NCBI RefSeq assembly: GCF_900162725.1
Contig: NZ_LT799418.1
Coordinates: 1,207,675-1,239,869, forward strand
From: Parabacteroides sp. Marseille-P3160
Lineage (GTDB): Bacteria > Bacteroidota > Bacteroidia > Bacteroidales > Tannerellaceae
Length of the DNA stretch: 32,195 nt
Reading direction: 5' to 3'
Positions 18,802-27,088 of the stretch are shown here, piece after piece. The notes under the pieces were generated by a model. That model was not told where the DNA came from. It saw only the letters and a list, made by a program, of their open reading frames with translations, and did no database searches. A program made the position numbers and the translations under genes. Position 1 is the first letter of the stretch, and the number at the start of each line of letters is the position of its first letter.

Positions 18802-19197
18802 TCATTTTAAAATGCAATCTTTTATATCCAGAAAGATATAAACATTATTATTACGAATTTCAAATTCACCAGTCCAAGTTCCAGACTGACCGCAGTCCAT
18901 CTTCGCCGTATAACTATATTTACCCTTTGTTTTTTCCAGTACTATTGTTGAAGTTGTATTTATGGCATCGGGAAGATTATCTGCTACATATGGATTAGAA
19001 ATAAAGCCCACGTCATTATTATCCACATAAACAGTAACATTGAAAGGTCCACAATTTACCATTGCTTGAGCGTTCGTATAGAAGATTACTTTGCCGGAAG
19101 TTAATCCAGTTTCTTTCTCCTCACATCCTATCCCCGTAAGAATTAAAAGTAGAATAAAGAAGCTTATCATCTTTAGCATCGAAAAGGTTATTTTCAT
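18802..19197 (-). CDS. Small lipoprotein, second in its module
   Basis: 131 residues from the ATG at 19197, chosen because the longer frame adds 30 residues that overlap the previous gene and lack signal features. The signal peptide ends LILTGIGC (Cys25). The mature part is beta-rich with KVIFYTNAQAMVNCGPFNVT, KTKGKYSYTAKMDCGQSGTW and YIFLDIKDC. Two or more cysteines (in NCGPF and DCGQSG) could form a disulfide. It begins 34 nt after the META-like lipoprotein. Size, export and position fit a protease-inhibitor-type lipoprotein, by analogy only. Confidence 0.65.
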   Translation of the reverse strand: MKITFSMLKMISFFILLLILTGIGCEEKETGLTSGKVIFYTNAQAMVNCGPFNVTVYVDNNDVGFISNPYVADNLPDAINTTSTIVLEKTKGKYSYTAKMDCGQSGTWTGEFEIRNNNVYIFLDIKDCILK

Positions 19198-19231
19198 AGC
19201 GGTGATTGTTTTTGTAATAAGGATAGAGTCA

Positions 19232-19675
19232 TTAAAAATTATTTTCTTCATGGCTGTATAATTTATAAAGTAAGTAATACTGCCCATTATTATAGAAAAA
19301 ACTCAATTCATCTCCTTTACGGGTATAATATTCTATAAATGATATGGCATTGTAAAATAAAGAAACATTGCCGATTTCATTATCACCAACTTTTGTCATA
19401 CCCCCGAAAAACGGTGCATTTGAAAGATCAACTTCGATCGTATTCAGTATGGACCGTCCCGTACCTTTTGTTTCTGTATTAAAATCAATGGTATAGCATT
19501 TTTCGCAATCCTTAGGTTCAAGCTCTGTTAAAGTAGCTGATTTTACCTCTACGATCCCGGACAATTTCCATTTGGTTCCTTTTAGTCCGGCTGAATCTTC
19601 TTTATCTTTGCATCCTCCAATTCCGAGAAGCATAAAAAAAGATAAGATAAGAAGTAATGCATTTTTTGTTTTCAT
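19232..19675 (-). CDS. META-like/potempin-like lipoprotein
   Basis: 147 residues with lipoprotein signal MKTKNALLLILSFFMLLGIG then GC (Cys22). The mature domain starts LKGTKWKLSGIVEV and contains ELEPKDCEKCYTIDFNTETK and DELSFFYNNGQYYLLYK, the GTxWxL...CYT/F pattern of META-type small beta-barrel lipoproteins found in Bacteroidetes. In Tannerella forsythia, lipoproteins of comparable size encoded beside T9SS proteases (potempins) inhibit those proteases. It follows a chimeric leader copy, and its ATG overlaps the stop of a 16-residue upstream ORF. Confidence 0.7.
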   Translation of the reverse strand: MKTKNALLLILSFFMLLGIGGCKDKEDSAGLKGTKWKLSGIVEVKSATLTELEPKDCEKCYTIDFNTETKGTGRSILNTIEVDLSNAPFFGGMTKVGDNEIGNVSLFYNAISFIEYYTRKGDELSFFYNNGQYYLLYKLYSHEENNF

Positions 19676-19835
19676 ACGTTTCTATTTTTAATAAATACTA
19701 TTAGGGCAAAATTAATTACCATACGAATACTAATCGTATGTTTCGTTCTTGTCTGGTGGAGTAATTGTTTTCATATGTATTTTTAATAAATATAGGTTTA
19801 GTCAAAATTTATTTTCATGTGAATAAGAAGATTCT
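19676..19835. repeat. Partial/chimeric leader repeat (copy T)
   Basis: Two gene-proximal leader halves lie in tandem without the core. Minus strand: one box with TTTATTAAAAATA before ATGAAAACAATTACTCCACC (an extended nine-codon ORF variant, MKTITPPDKNETYD, 19730-19774); then CATACGA/TCGTATG hairpin arms (19720-19740); then a 16-codon ORF (19722 to 19672) whose TGA overlaps the lipoprotein ATG at 19675. No -7 element is seen, so expression probably depends on the upstream module. Confidence 0.7.
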
Positions 19836-19860
19836 CTTTTCATGATTTTAACTTTTAAGA

Positions 19861-20358
19861 CTAATTGTTAGTCACGTCTTTTAATGACACTTCATTATAA
19901 TCATCCCAGGGAAATGCCTGAAACATTGCCCCACAAGGTCCACATATAAATTTATTCTTTTCACTTTTGTTCAAAACCTGATATTTGAACCTGATTTTGT
20001 ATATATTCCTTGAATCCTCCGGGAAAAAAACGGGACCACAATCATCCCCGTGGGAACCCGAAGATATTATTTCTTCAGGAAAATCAAACAGGTTTTCGGG
20101 CAAGTTAAAAGTATAAAAGTCCATCGGCCAGTGAGATTCTGAGTTTTTACTCCCCTCAAGCAAAATGCAATAGCCTCTTCCTGCTCCATTGCCTGTTGTC
20201 TGTCCTGTTTCGCCGTCAGTCTCATTACAAAAAAAGGAACCAACAATATAGCCTTCGACATAATCAGAGTATTCTCCATTATCGTCGTCGCACCCTCCTG
20301 TTCCTGTCAATGTAAAGAAGGAGATCAGTATCAGTAACAGTATTTTTTTTGTTTTCAT
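19861..20358 (-). CDS. Lipoprotein of unknown function following leader copy B
   Basis: 165 residues with lipoprotein signal MKTKKILLLILISFFTLTGT then GGC (Cys23), followed by an acidic stretch (DDDNGEY). The mature part is likely beta-rich with several cysteines, including HGDDCGPVFFPEDSRNIYKI and KFICGPCGAMFQAFPWDD. There is no recognised domain. It lies 28 nt downstream of leader copy B and is the only gene of its module, with no cargo gene behind it, so it looks like an orphan partner lipoprotein. Confidence 0.7.
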   Translation of the reverse strand: MKTKKILLLILISFFTLTGTGGCDDDNGEYSDYVEGYIVGSFFCNETDGETGQTTGNGAGRGYCILLEGSKNSESHWPMDFYTFNLPENLFDFPEEIISSGSHGDDCGPVFFPEDSRNIYKIRFKYQVLNKSEKNKFICGPCGAMFQAFPWDDYNEVSLKDVTNN

Positions 20359-20385
20359 GTGAATATATTTTAAAGTAAATAAATT

Positions 20386-20660
20386 TGTTTAATCAAAATA
20401 GATTATTCTTGCGAATGCTAATTCGCATCTCCCTAATTGTCTGGTGGAGTAGTTGTTTCCATAAGTATTAAAAATTAAATAATGGATCGTATCATTTTTA
20501 TAGATAGATGCTTATTTCTTTCAAAAGGCTGCATAAAATATTCAAAAAAGGAAAGCGCAACGGTCGTAAAACCTATTGGGATTTTGCAGAGGATGTGTTT
20601 CCTGCAAGAGATTGTCATAAAGACCGGTTCACATTTACATACTGTAAAATTATAAAATAA
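20386..20660. repeat. Leader repeat, copy B
   Basis: Full-length copy. The minus-strand -7-like element TAATTTTA is at 20645-20652, the core at about 20505-20635, the nine-codon ORF METTTPPDN at 20433-20462 and hairpin TGCGAAT/ATTCGCA at 20410-20427. The predicted start lies about 280 nt before the lipoprotein ATG at 20358. Confidence 0.88.
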
Positions 20661-20862
20661 CAGTGCATTATTCACTCTTTCCATACTATTTTCGGTCTCT
20701 TGGTTACCTCTTTCAACCGACAAAGCTTTACTAACTGATAGATTCAAAGAAGGCTGTAAAGGGCTCATTGCAAATCATTAATCTTCAATTTTTCTCTCTT
20801 TATTGCAATGCAACCTTGTTTTTAGGCGACACACACCACAAGGGTGAAGGCCCTAAATTCAG

Positions 20863-21156
20863 CTATTGAACGATCAGTTTTTGTTTCAATGTAGGGTGTC
20901 CTTTCCGTACGACATGCACATAATACATTCCTTTCGACAAACCTTGCACGGAAAGTTGTTGAACCGATTCCGTGCTTTCCACCGTACGCACCAAACCTTG
21001 CCGCTCGTTCCACAGCTGGATGGTGTAAGGTTCCACCGTAACACTTGAAACATTCCGGCCTGTGTTGTTCTCCGTTTCTTTTCGTATTAATCCTGATTGT
21101 GAATAGCTCATAACAGCATAACTTGTCATAAGCAGCAGGAGTAAAAATTTCTTCAT
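20863..21156 (-). CDS. Signal peptide fused directly to a T9SS C-terminal sorting domain (internally deleted cargo)
   Basis: 97 residues. The first ~30 (MKKFLLLLLMTSYAVMSYSQ, then SGLIRKET) are nearly identical to the start of the M4 protease encoded at 22778-25228. The last ~60 (TIQLWNERQGLVRTVES, LSVQGLSKGMYYVHVVRKG, KQKLIVQ) are a type A T9SS sorting domain. The whole catalytic part is absent. The gene lies 35 nt after a Ycf48-like lipoprotein exactly as the intact protease does, so it is the collapsed cargo gene of a duplicated module. It could still be exported, but it would carry no enzyme. Confidence 0.75.
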   Translation of the reverse strand: MKKFLLLLLMTSYAVMSYSQSGLIRKETENNTGRNVSSVTVEPYTIQLWNERQGLVRTVESTESVQQLSVQGLSKGMYYVHVVRKGHPTLKQKLIVQ

Positions 21157-21191
21157 TGTATAAAAATTTAAAGTTCATAAAATATGTCCTG

Positions 21192-22184
21192 TCAAAAATT
21201 TAGTTTAATAATGCAGCCTTGTGGGCTATTTCCTATAACCAAGGCCGTGGCATCATTTGGGAAATCGATGTCATTTATGCTGAGAAATTCATCTGCCGGA
21301 AAATATTTCTCTTCCCAATGCTTACCCCCATCATTGGTAATACAAAGCATTCCATTGGGAAAATAACCGAGTTCGTACCAATGTTGCCCAACACCAACGG
21401 CTTGCCATTCGTTAAAGAAATAAACAGAATTCAAAATAGGGGGATCAATATTATACCATGTCGTACCTTTATCCGGAGTTGTAAATATCGTTGTTCCATT
21501 GGATAGTAGACAGGCAATATTATCAAATATTAGTATTTTCTTAATCGAATGATTCCCTATTATATTGTTATTAACTGCTAACCAGTTCGTACCTCCGTCA
21601 ATTGTTTTTAACAGAATATTGCCAGCAGTCAGGAAACCGGTATTTTCATCAAAAAAATTAAGGTTACCGTAGGCAAAGTATCCCAAATCAATTTCATTCC
21701 ATGTTTTCCCACCATCTTTGGTCTGGAATAGTTTTCGTCCTGAAACAAATCCGGTAGTTTCATTGATAAAACATATGGATGATAGTCCTTCTTGAAAATG
21801 GATGGAGAACCATGTCTTTCCTCCATCGGTAGTTTTCAGGATAATACCATCCGATTGACCTCCTACAACATATCCATTCAAATCATCCCAAAAGAACATA
21901 TCGGATAGATACAATTCGGTACCGGAATCCTGCCAAATCCATGAATTTCCACCATCTTCAGTTTTAAAAATTCTACCGTTATTTGTAATAGTATAGGCTG
22001 TATTTTGCGATGTAAAATGTATTGCGGTGTAATTTCCCGAAGGTAATACATTGTATAATACCTCTATATTGTCAAATGTAATTCGCTTTTCCGATTTAAC
22101 TTCATCGTCATTTTTATCGCATCCTTCTATTCCTACTATAATAGATATAAACAGAAGAATTAAAAACCTTTTGCTTGTTTTCAT
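21192..22184 (-). CDS. Ycf48-like beta-propeller lipoprotein (module C)
   Basis: 330 residues with lipoprotein signal ending IVGIEGC (Cys22). The mature protein has six Asp-box/BNR-type repeats (FKTEDGGNSW, LKTTDGGKTW, FQTKDGGKTW, LKTIDGGTNW, FTTPDKGTTW, CITNDGGKHW), the pattern of Ycf48/photosystem-II-stability-factor-like propellers, which act as binding or assembly platforms. It is strongly similar to the lipoprotein at 25267-26262 throughout, except in a central stretch (about residues 190-255). It follows leader copy C and precedes the deleted T9SS cargo. A role in binding, inhibiting or maturing the neighbouring M4 protease is inference. Confidence 0.8.
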   Translation of the reverse strand: MKTSKRFLILLFISIIVGIEGCDKNDDEVKSEKRITFDNIEVLYNVLPSGNYTAIHFTSQNTAYTITNNGRIFKTEDGGNSWIWQDSGTELYLSDMFFWDDLNGYVVGGQSDGIILKTTDGGKTWFSIHFQEGLSSICFINETTGFVSGRKLFQTKDGGKTWNEIDLGYFAYGNLNFFDENTGFLTAGNILLKTIDGGTNWLAVNNNIIGNHSIKKILIFDNIACLLSNGTTIFTTPDKGTTWYNIDPPILNSVYFFNEWQAVGVGQHWYELGYFPNGMLCITNDGGKHWEEKYFPADEFLSINDIDFPNDATALVIGNSPQGCIIKLNF

Positions 22185-22485
22185 ACATTTATCTTTTTAA
22201 TAAATATCGATATAGTCAAAATTATTTTCATGCGAATAACAAGATTCGTATGTCGCTAATTGTCTGGCGGAGTAGTTGTTTCCATAAGCATTAAAATTTA
22301 CATATTGGGCCGTATCATTCTTATAAAGAGATGCTTATTTCTTTCAAAATGCTGCATCAACCATTCAAAAAAGGGAAGCGCAGCGGTCGTAAAACCTGAT
22401 GGGGATTTTGCTGAGGGTGTGTTTTCGCATGAGAATGTCATAAAGACCGGTTCACATTTGAATATTACAAATTTAAGAAAATTAG
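22185..22485. repeat. Leader repeat, copy C
   Basis: Best-preserved copy. The minus-strand -7 element TAAATTTG is at 22468-22475, giving a predicted leader of about 277 nt. The core is at about 22325-22460 and METTTPPDN is encoded at 22256-22285. Hairpin arms CATGCGAAT/ATTCGTATG (22229-22252) include the ATG of a second ORF (22231 to 22181, 16 codons) whose TGA overlaps the lipoprotein ATG at 22184. Confidence 0.88.
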
Positions 22486-22517
22486 TTTTGTTTATTTATG
22501 AGTTGCTGCAAATTATT

Positions 22518-22772
22518 ATTCTTGATAACGATGCCTATTATTGTTCCGAATCGATCTATCTCATTTTGCAGAAAGCGAATGGCGGGAAGCCTGTCTTTCG
22601 TCTGAACCGGAGATGATGTTCAAAGCGCCGGGCAGCGACGAGTTCCTGCCGGAGTGGGTGATGTATTTCGAACGGTTGGACTTACCCATTCCCGAAGGAG
22701 AGCCCGGAGATTAATCCGGGCACCATGTCGCGTAGCGAGGTGATCGAGATCGTTTATTCTTTCCAAAAGTAA
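22518..22772 (+). pseudogene. Degraded 3' fragment of the YiiX-like hydrolase gene
   Basis: This plus-strand stretch aligns with 15020-15270, the last ~250 bp of the hydrolase gene. It keeps DNDAYYCSESIYLILQKANG and the catalytic Cys region, then has a 2-nt insertion (CGGAGATG against CGGATG) and a later 1-nt insertion near GAGCCCGGAG. The final frame MSRSEVIEIVYSFQK ends in a stop at 22770. It has no 5' part, no catalytic His and no promoter. It is wedged between leader copy C and the 3' end of the protease gene, and marks a past duplication joint. Confidence 0.85.
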
Positions 22773-22777
22773 GTATC

Positions 22778-25228
22778 TTAATTTCTTTTAATGATCAGTT
22801 TGGCCTCATATATTTTTGAATCCTTAATAATATGTACAATATAGAAACCGTCCCGTAACAGATGAATATCGATCGGCTCGTTTTCTTTTACACTATATCT
22901 GCCAAGTAGTGAACTTTGATTGTTATAGATAAGTACGGACAAGTCGCTATTATCCGTCTTGTCTGATACAACTTCATTTTCCGGAATCTTTTGCTTAATA
23001 CGGAAAGAGATACTTGCGGGATTAGGATATATCAGATAGAGACTTTCCGTATCATCAATAACCTGGAAATCTTTGGTTGCCGTAAATGTACCGCAATCGG
23101 ATATTCCTGTACAACTAATTAAGACATTGCCCGGATAATATTGGCTGAGGGGAGAAAGAATCAATCTATTAGGTGTGTCAGGATGCATTACAATGCCATT
23201 TACCATCCATTGCGATATAACGATATCTTCCGGCATGGTGAAATAAGCTCTTTTTTGACTAATGTATCCTTCATCCGGGCCATCTATGGGTGCATATCCA
23301 TTCAAATCTACATTGAGAGATAAGGGAATAGTATTCCCAGAAGGAAGAGTGATCGTAGCACGAATCCTATCCTGTCCCGCTCCATTTTTGGCAATAGCTG
23401 TAAAACTTGTACCTGTCCCGGATGCAGGGATGAAATTTATCGCAGACCATTGTACCGTTGCTCCCTGCGGTAGGTTGTTGATGGTATAAGTAGCTTGGTC
23501 GCAGACGGTGGAGGGGCCGGAGATTAAATTTTGATATATATCCCCAACACCAACAGCGTACCATGCGTTGGTAGTAGATATGACTTCAGGGGAGTCCGCA
23601 CCATATAAATGTGACGCAGCTGTTATCGTAGCGTTTCTGAATTTATTGAAAGTAACGACTTGTTCATCATTTGAAGCGAGTATGACTGTCTCCGCCCTGT
23701 ATACGATTTTGGCTGCATGATCAATACCAATACCATTAACAAAATAACTATCTCCAATATCATTAGTGCCTGTACCACCATTTACCAGCAAGAAAAACCA
23801 AAAGTTGGGTACGCCGCTATTAATGTGGACACCACAATTATCTTTACTACAATCATTTGTTGGCCACCAAAATCCATTTTCGAGCGGGAGCGGCGATTGA
23901 TAAGTGTTTGGCTGTCCGAGCGCTTTAGGGTTACTCATCGATCTGAAAGCATCTTGGCACAAGGTAATATCTTCACCAATCAACCATGTTTGTTTTTCAG
24001 AGGCAGCCCACGACTCAACACAAGCTGCCCAAATGTCGCTTAAAGCTTCATTCAGTGCCCCAGACTCTCCTTCGTATTTCATTTTTGCCGTGGTTGAATT
24101 AATTCCATGAGAAATTTCGTGTGCCACGATATCAAGTGAAGTCAAAGGGTCATAGCAACTATTTCCATCTCCATAAGTCATTCGTTGACCATCCCAGAAA
24201 GCATTCGCATTGTTTGGATAGTCGAATGCCATTAAGTTGGTATGTACATAATTCAGTATAGGTCCACCAGAACCATTCCAACTATTCCTCCCATGTACTG
24301 TGTTGAAATAATTATAAGTCACTTCGCTACCCCAATGCGCATCTATTGCGGCGTCATCCATATTTGTATTATGAAATTCGGCAGTAGTCCAGCTATTGTT
24401 GTTGTCAACGAAGTCTGTTGCTCCCGAATAGTTTGTACCTTGGGCTCTCATGTTATAGGTTTCAATCCGTATATTGCTGCGAATTTCTCTCAAACGGAAA
24501 CCTCCAGTAAAGGAGTCTGCAATGATGTTTCTTGTTCCGCTGTATCTGGTTGCTGCAGTTCCTTGGGTATTAATGTAATATATTTTGGATTCGGTATCCA
24601 ATATATCACCTGTGATTGCGTCCACATATATTAAATTCCTGCTCAATGGTATATGGGCATATACATCGAACTTCCATGCTAACCGGAATTGTTGGTTTGT
24701 TATCAGTCTGTCTTTAACGATCACCAATTCTCCTTTCGGATAATATGATTCGTTATAATTCTCTTTCAACCAGTGTTCTTCTTCTGGAATTTCCCATTTA
24801 TACACCTTGGCACCCACAGACCGGGTGGCATAGGCCAATGCTTCTTTCTCAGAGAGTTTTGCAATAGTGGGCACTTCACCCACTTTATTATAGGTTCCGT
24901 TAACAGTATTGATAAGATTATCCTTGCCATGTACTGAGTAAGAGGAATAGGCCACCCTTATTCCTTTATAGTATTGATTGAAATAATAGTGAGTAAATCC
25001 CAGTTTATCCGTTCTACTATCTGTCAGTATAAAATCTTCATCTTTCCCTAAAGTGTTTAGTTGTTTTAAGAATTGTCTTGATTCATTCATGGGTCTTGCT
25101 GAATCTATTTGAAATTCAGCAAAAGTAAGCGCTCCTTTATTATCCGTTTCTTTGCGGATTAATCCTGATTGTGAGTAGCTCATAACAGCAAAACTTGTCA
25201 TAAGCAACAGGAATAAAAATTTCTTCAT
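22778..25228 (-). CDS. M4 (thermolysin-like) metalloprotease with T9SS sorting domain
   Basis: 816 residues from the ATG at 25228, chosen because it opens the signal peptide MKKFLFLLLMTSFAVMSYSQ. Order: FTP/PepSY propeptide (about 30-200, with FTHYYFNQYYKGIRV and YVDAITGDILDTESKI); M4 catalytic domain with zinc motif HEISH (H370, E371, H374), third ligand E394 in GALNEALSDIW, and active-site His in VHINSGVPNFW; a PKD-like module (GPSTVCDQATYTINNLPQG); and a C-terminal T9SS sorting domain (LYLIYPNPASISF to LIIKRN). It is probably secreted or surface-attached through type IX secretion. It is the only complete large cargo in the array and lies 38 nt after its Ycf48-like partner. Confidence 0.92.
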   Translation of the reverse strand: MKKFLFLLLMTSFAVMSYSQSGLIRKETDNKGALTFAEFQIDSARPMNESRQFLKQLNTLGKDEDFILTDSRTDKLGFTHYYFNQYYKGIRVAYSSYSVHGKDNLINTVNGTYNKVGEVPTIAKLSEKEALAYATRSVGAKVYKWEIPEEEHWLKENYNESYYPKGELVIVKDRLITNQQFRLAWKFDVYAHIPLSRNLIYVDAITGDILDTESKIYYINTQGTAATRYSGTRNIIADSFTGGFRLREIRSNIRIETYNMRAQGTNYSGATDFVDNNNSWTTAEFHNTNMDDAAIDAHWGSEVTYNYFNTVHGRNSWNGSGGPILNYVHTNLMAFDYPNNANAFWDGQRMTYGDGNSCYDPLTSLDIVAHEISHGINSTTAKMKYEGESGALNEALSDIWAACVESWAASEKQTWLIGEDITLCQDAFRSMSNPKALGQPNTYQSPLPLENGFWWPTNDCSKDNCGVHINSGVPNFWFFLLVNGGTGTNDIGDSYFVNGIGIDHAAKIVYRAETVILASNDEQVVTFNKFRNATITAASHLYGADSPEVISTTNAWYAVGVGDIYQNLISGPSTVCDQATYTINNLPQGATVQWSAINFIPASGTGTSFTAIAKNGAGQDRIRATITLPSGNTIPLSLNVDLNGYAPIDGPDEGYISQKRAYFTMPEDIVISQWMVNGIVMHPDTPNRLILSPLSQYYPGNVLISCTGISDCGTFTATKDFQVIDDTESLYLIYPNPASISFRIKQKIPENEVVSDKTDNSDLSVLIYNNQSSLLGRYSVKENEPIDIHLLRDGFYIVHIIKDSKIYEAKLIIKRN

Positions 25229-25266
25229 AACATACAAATTTAAAGTTGATAAAGAAATAGATGTTG

Positions 25267-26262
25267 TCAAAAATGTAGTTTAATAATGCAGCCTTGCGGA
25301 CTGTTTCCTATAGCCAGTGCGGTAGAATCATTTGGAAAATCAATATCATTGATACTGAGAAACTCCTCTGCTGAAAATAATTTTTCTTCCCAATGTTTTC
25401 CCCCGTCATTGGTAATACAAAGCATCCCATTAGGAAAATAACCAAGCTCGTACCAATGTTGACCAACCCCAATAGCCTGCCATTCATTAAGGAAATGAAC
25501 AGGGCCTGATGCAGGGTAAATTATTGTCTCCCATGTATTACCGCGGTCGGATGTTTTAAAGATATTTGAATAGCTATGTAAAAAGACTAAATTATTTAAA
25601 ACTTGAATTTCGCCAGATTTCACTATATTATCCAATATGAACCAATGATTTCCTTTGTCGGTAGTTTTCAACAAAACAGATTGAAACGGTTTGGGAGTTA
25701 CGGCAGTTAATAGGCCGTTATTTTCGTCAAAAAAATTAATGCTACTGTAAGCGAAGTATCCCAAGTCAATTTCATCCCAAGTTTTCCCGTCATCTTTGGT
25801 GCGAAATAATTTTTTCCCTGCAGCAAATCCGGTTGTTTTATTGATAAAGTATATGGAAGATAGGCTTTCTTGAAAATGGCTGGATAGCCAGGTCTTTCCT
25901 CCATTGGTTGTTCTCAGGATAATACCATCCGATTGGCCTCCTACGATATACCCGTTCAAATCATCCGAAAAGAACATGTCGTATAGGTATAATTCCGTAC
26001 CGGAATCCTGCTGAATCCAAGTTTCTCCACCATTCTCCGTTTTAAAAATACCGCCGTTGTTTGTAATTGTATAAGCTATGTTTTGGGAGATAAAACGTAT
26101 GGCAGTGTATGTTCCCGGAGGTAATATATTGTATAGCACCTCTGTTTTGTCGAATGAAATTTTCTTTTCTGTTTTCAGATCTTCATCGTTCTTATCACAT
26201 CCTTCTATTCCTATGATTAAAGAAATAAACAGGTACGTTAATAACCGTTTGTTTGTTTTCAT
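25267..26262 (-). CDS. Ycf48-like beta-propeller lipoprotein (module D), partner of the M4 protease
   Basis: 331 residues with lipoprotein signal ending IIGIEGC (Cys22) and Asp-box repeats FKTENGGETW, LRTTNGGKTW, FRTKDDGKTW, LKTTDKGNHW, FKTSDRGNTW and CITNDGGKHW. By eye the N-terminal ~190 residues are around three-quarters identical to the module C copy and the C-terminal ~75 even closer, whereas the centre (about 190-258) is far more divergent. It lies directly after leader copy D and before the intact M4 protease, so the two are one operon. Possible roles are inhibitor, chaperone or surface receptor for the protease; none is demonstrated. Confidence 0.8.
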   Translation of the reverse strand: MKTNKRLLTYLFISLIIGIEGCDKNDEDLKTEKKISFDKTEVLYNILPPGTYTAIRFISQNIAYTITNNGGIFKTENGGETWIQQDSGTELYLYDMFFSDDLNGYIVGGQSDGIILRTTNGGKTWLSSHFQESLSSIYFINKTTGFAAGKKLFRTKDDGKTWDEIDLGYFAYSSINFFDENNGLLTAVTPKPFQSVLLKTTDKGNHWFILDNIVKSGEIQVLNNLVFLHSYSNIFKTSDRGNTWETIIYPASGPVHFLNEWQAIGVGQHWYELGYFPNGMLCITNDGGKHWEEKLFSAEEFLSINDIDFPNDSTALAIGNSPQGCIIKLHF

Positions 26263-26288
26263 ACATTATTTTTTTGTAAGGAGGTGTT

Positions 26289-26565
26289 GGTTTAATCAAA
26301 AATCATCTTCATACGGATAGCAAGATCCGTATGCTTTAATTATTCGGTGGAGTCGTTGTTTTCATAAGTATTAAAATTTCACATAATGCTTCGTATCATT
26401 TTTTAGATAGATGCTTATTTCTTCCAAAAAGCTGCATCAATTATTAAAGGAAAGCGCAACAGTCGTAAAACCTGGTGGGGATTTTGCAGAGGGTGTGTTT
26501 TCCGCATGAGAATGTCATAAAGACCGGTTCACATTCAGTATCGTAAAATTAAGTAAAGTAATTGA
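26289..26565. repeat. Leader repeat, copy D
   Basis: Very close to copy E. -7-like TAATTTTA is at 26544-26551 (minus strand), about 275 nt before the lipoprotein ATG. Nine-codon ORF MKTTTPPNN at 26336-26365. Perfect 9-bp hairpin CATACGGAT/ATCCGTATG at 26310-26333, whose 3' arm on the minus strand ends in an ATG opening the six-codon ORF MKMIFD. Confidence 0.88.
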
Positions 26566-26589
26566 AGTGGTGGCACTTTTTTCGCAAAA

Positions 26590-26905
26590 TTATTCGCTGC
26601 TTTGCAGCAAGTGGTAGAGCGTGCGGCTGCCACGGCCTTCCTTGACCAAGAGGCCTTTCTCGACATATTCTTCCAAGTTTTGGCCACTCGCTTCCATGAA
26701 TAGCCCATCAGTGACCAGTACAGGTTGGGCGATAGATAGCCGAACTGCTTCGCAACCATAAGCATATCCTCCGTCCAGCCTTTTTCCTCCGCCTTTTTCA
26801 GTTCTTTTTCCCGGCGGTAATTGCGTTTCAATTCGATATGTTAGATTCCCTTCAGCAGTTGCTTGTCGTAAAGGAAATAGTGAGGGGCACTCCAAGCCTT
26901 ATAAA
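26590..26905 (-). pseudogene. Broken winged-helix-like gene fragment beside leader D
   Basis: Two overlapping frames together give one protein: KRNYRREKELKKAEEKGWTE, MVAKQFGYLSPNLYWSLMG, then after a 1-base shift near 26700 LEEYVEKGLLVKEGRGSRTL and a normal stop. The pattern (helix, YxSLxG, EYVEKGLLVKEG) looks like a small winged-helix domain, but I do not recognise the family. An in-frame TAA precedes it. A second, more decayed copy lies beside leader E (30008-30185), so fragment and leader were duplicated together. Confidence 0.55.
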
Positions 26906-27040
26906 CCGGTTTGCAATCCCCTCAGTACTTTCCATCGCTACATGGGTGATACCATTAGATAACAACTGTTTGTCAATAACAACTGAATGTCTTATAACTG
27001 CGGGTCTCAGTCTGCAGACTTTACCACTGATCGTAGGCAC
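26906..27040 (-). mobile_element. Remnant of an IS110-type transposase
   Basis: The minus-strand frame contains GITHVAMEST (26924-26953), the hallmark segment of IS110/IS1111 DEDD transposases, where it normally continues as GVYWKPVY. Here a 1-base shift later gives GDCKPVYKAW, so both halves of the motif survive in different frames. Only some 45 codons remain and no element ends can be defined. Confidence 0.45.
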
Positions 27041-27088
27041 TACTGCGTCTTTACGTGGTATCTCATGCCACCCACCGGTGAATGACTG

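Noticed and set aside
20661-20862. Gene between leader B and the deleted cargo gene
   Set aside because: The only frame (MSPLQPSLNLSVSKALSVER and onward) has no signal or domain and reads into the repeat; I see nothing supportable here.
22325-22460. ORF through the leader core on the minus strand (47-48 codons in copies B and C, with GFTTVALSFFEYFMQPFERN-like sequence)
   Set aside because: The start codon is present in most copies, but A, D, E and F stop early or change frame (for example IPIRFYNRCAFLF in F), so the core is not under coding constraint. It is treated as RNA/DNA sequence.
22260-22616. 118-codon plus-strand frame across leader C and the YiiX-like fragment
   Set aside because: It is a chance joining of repeat sequence with the pseudogene fragment; the equivalent frame is closed in the other leader copies.
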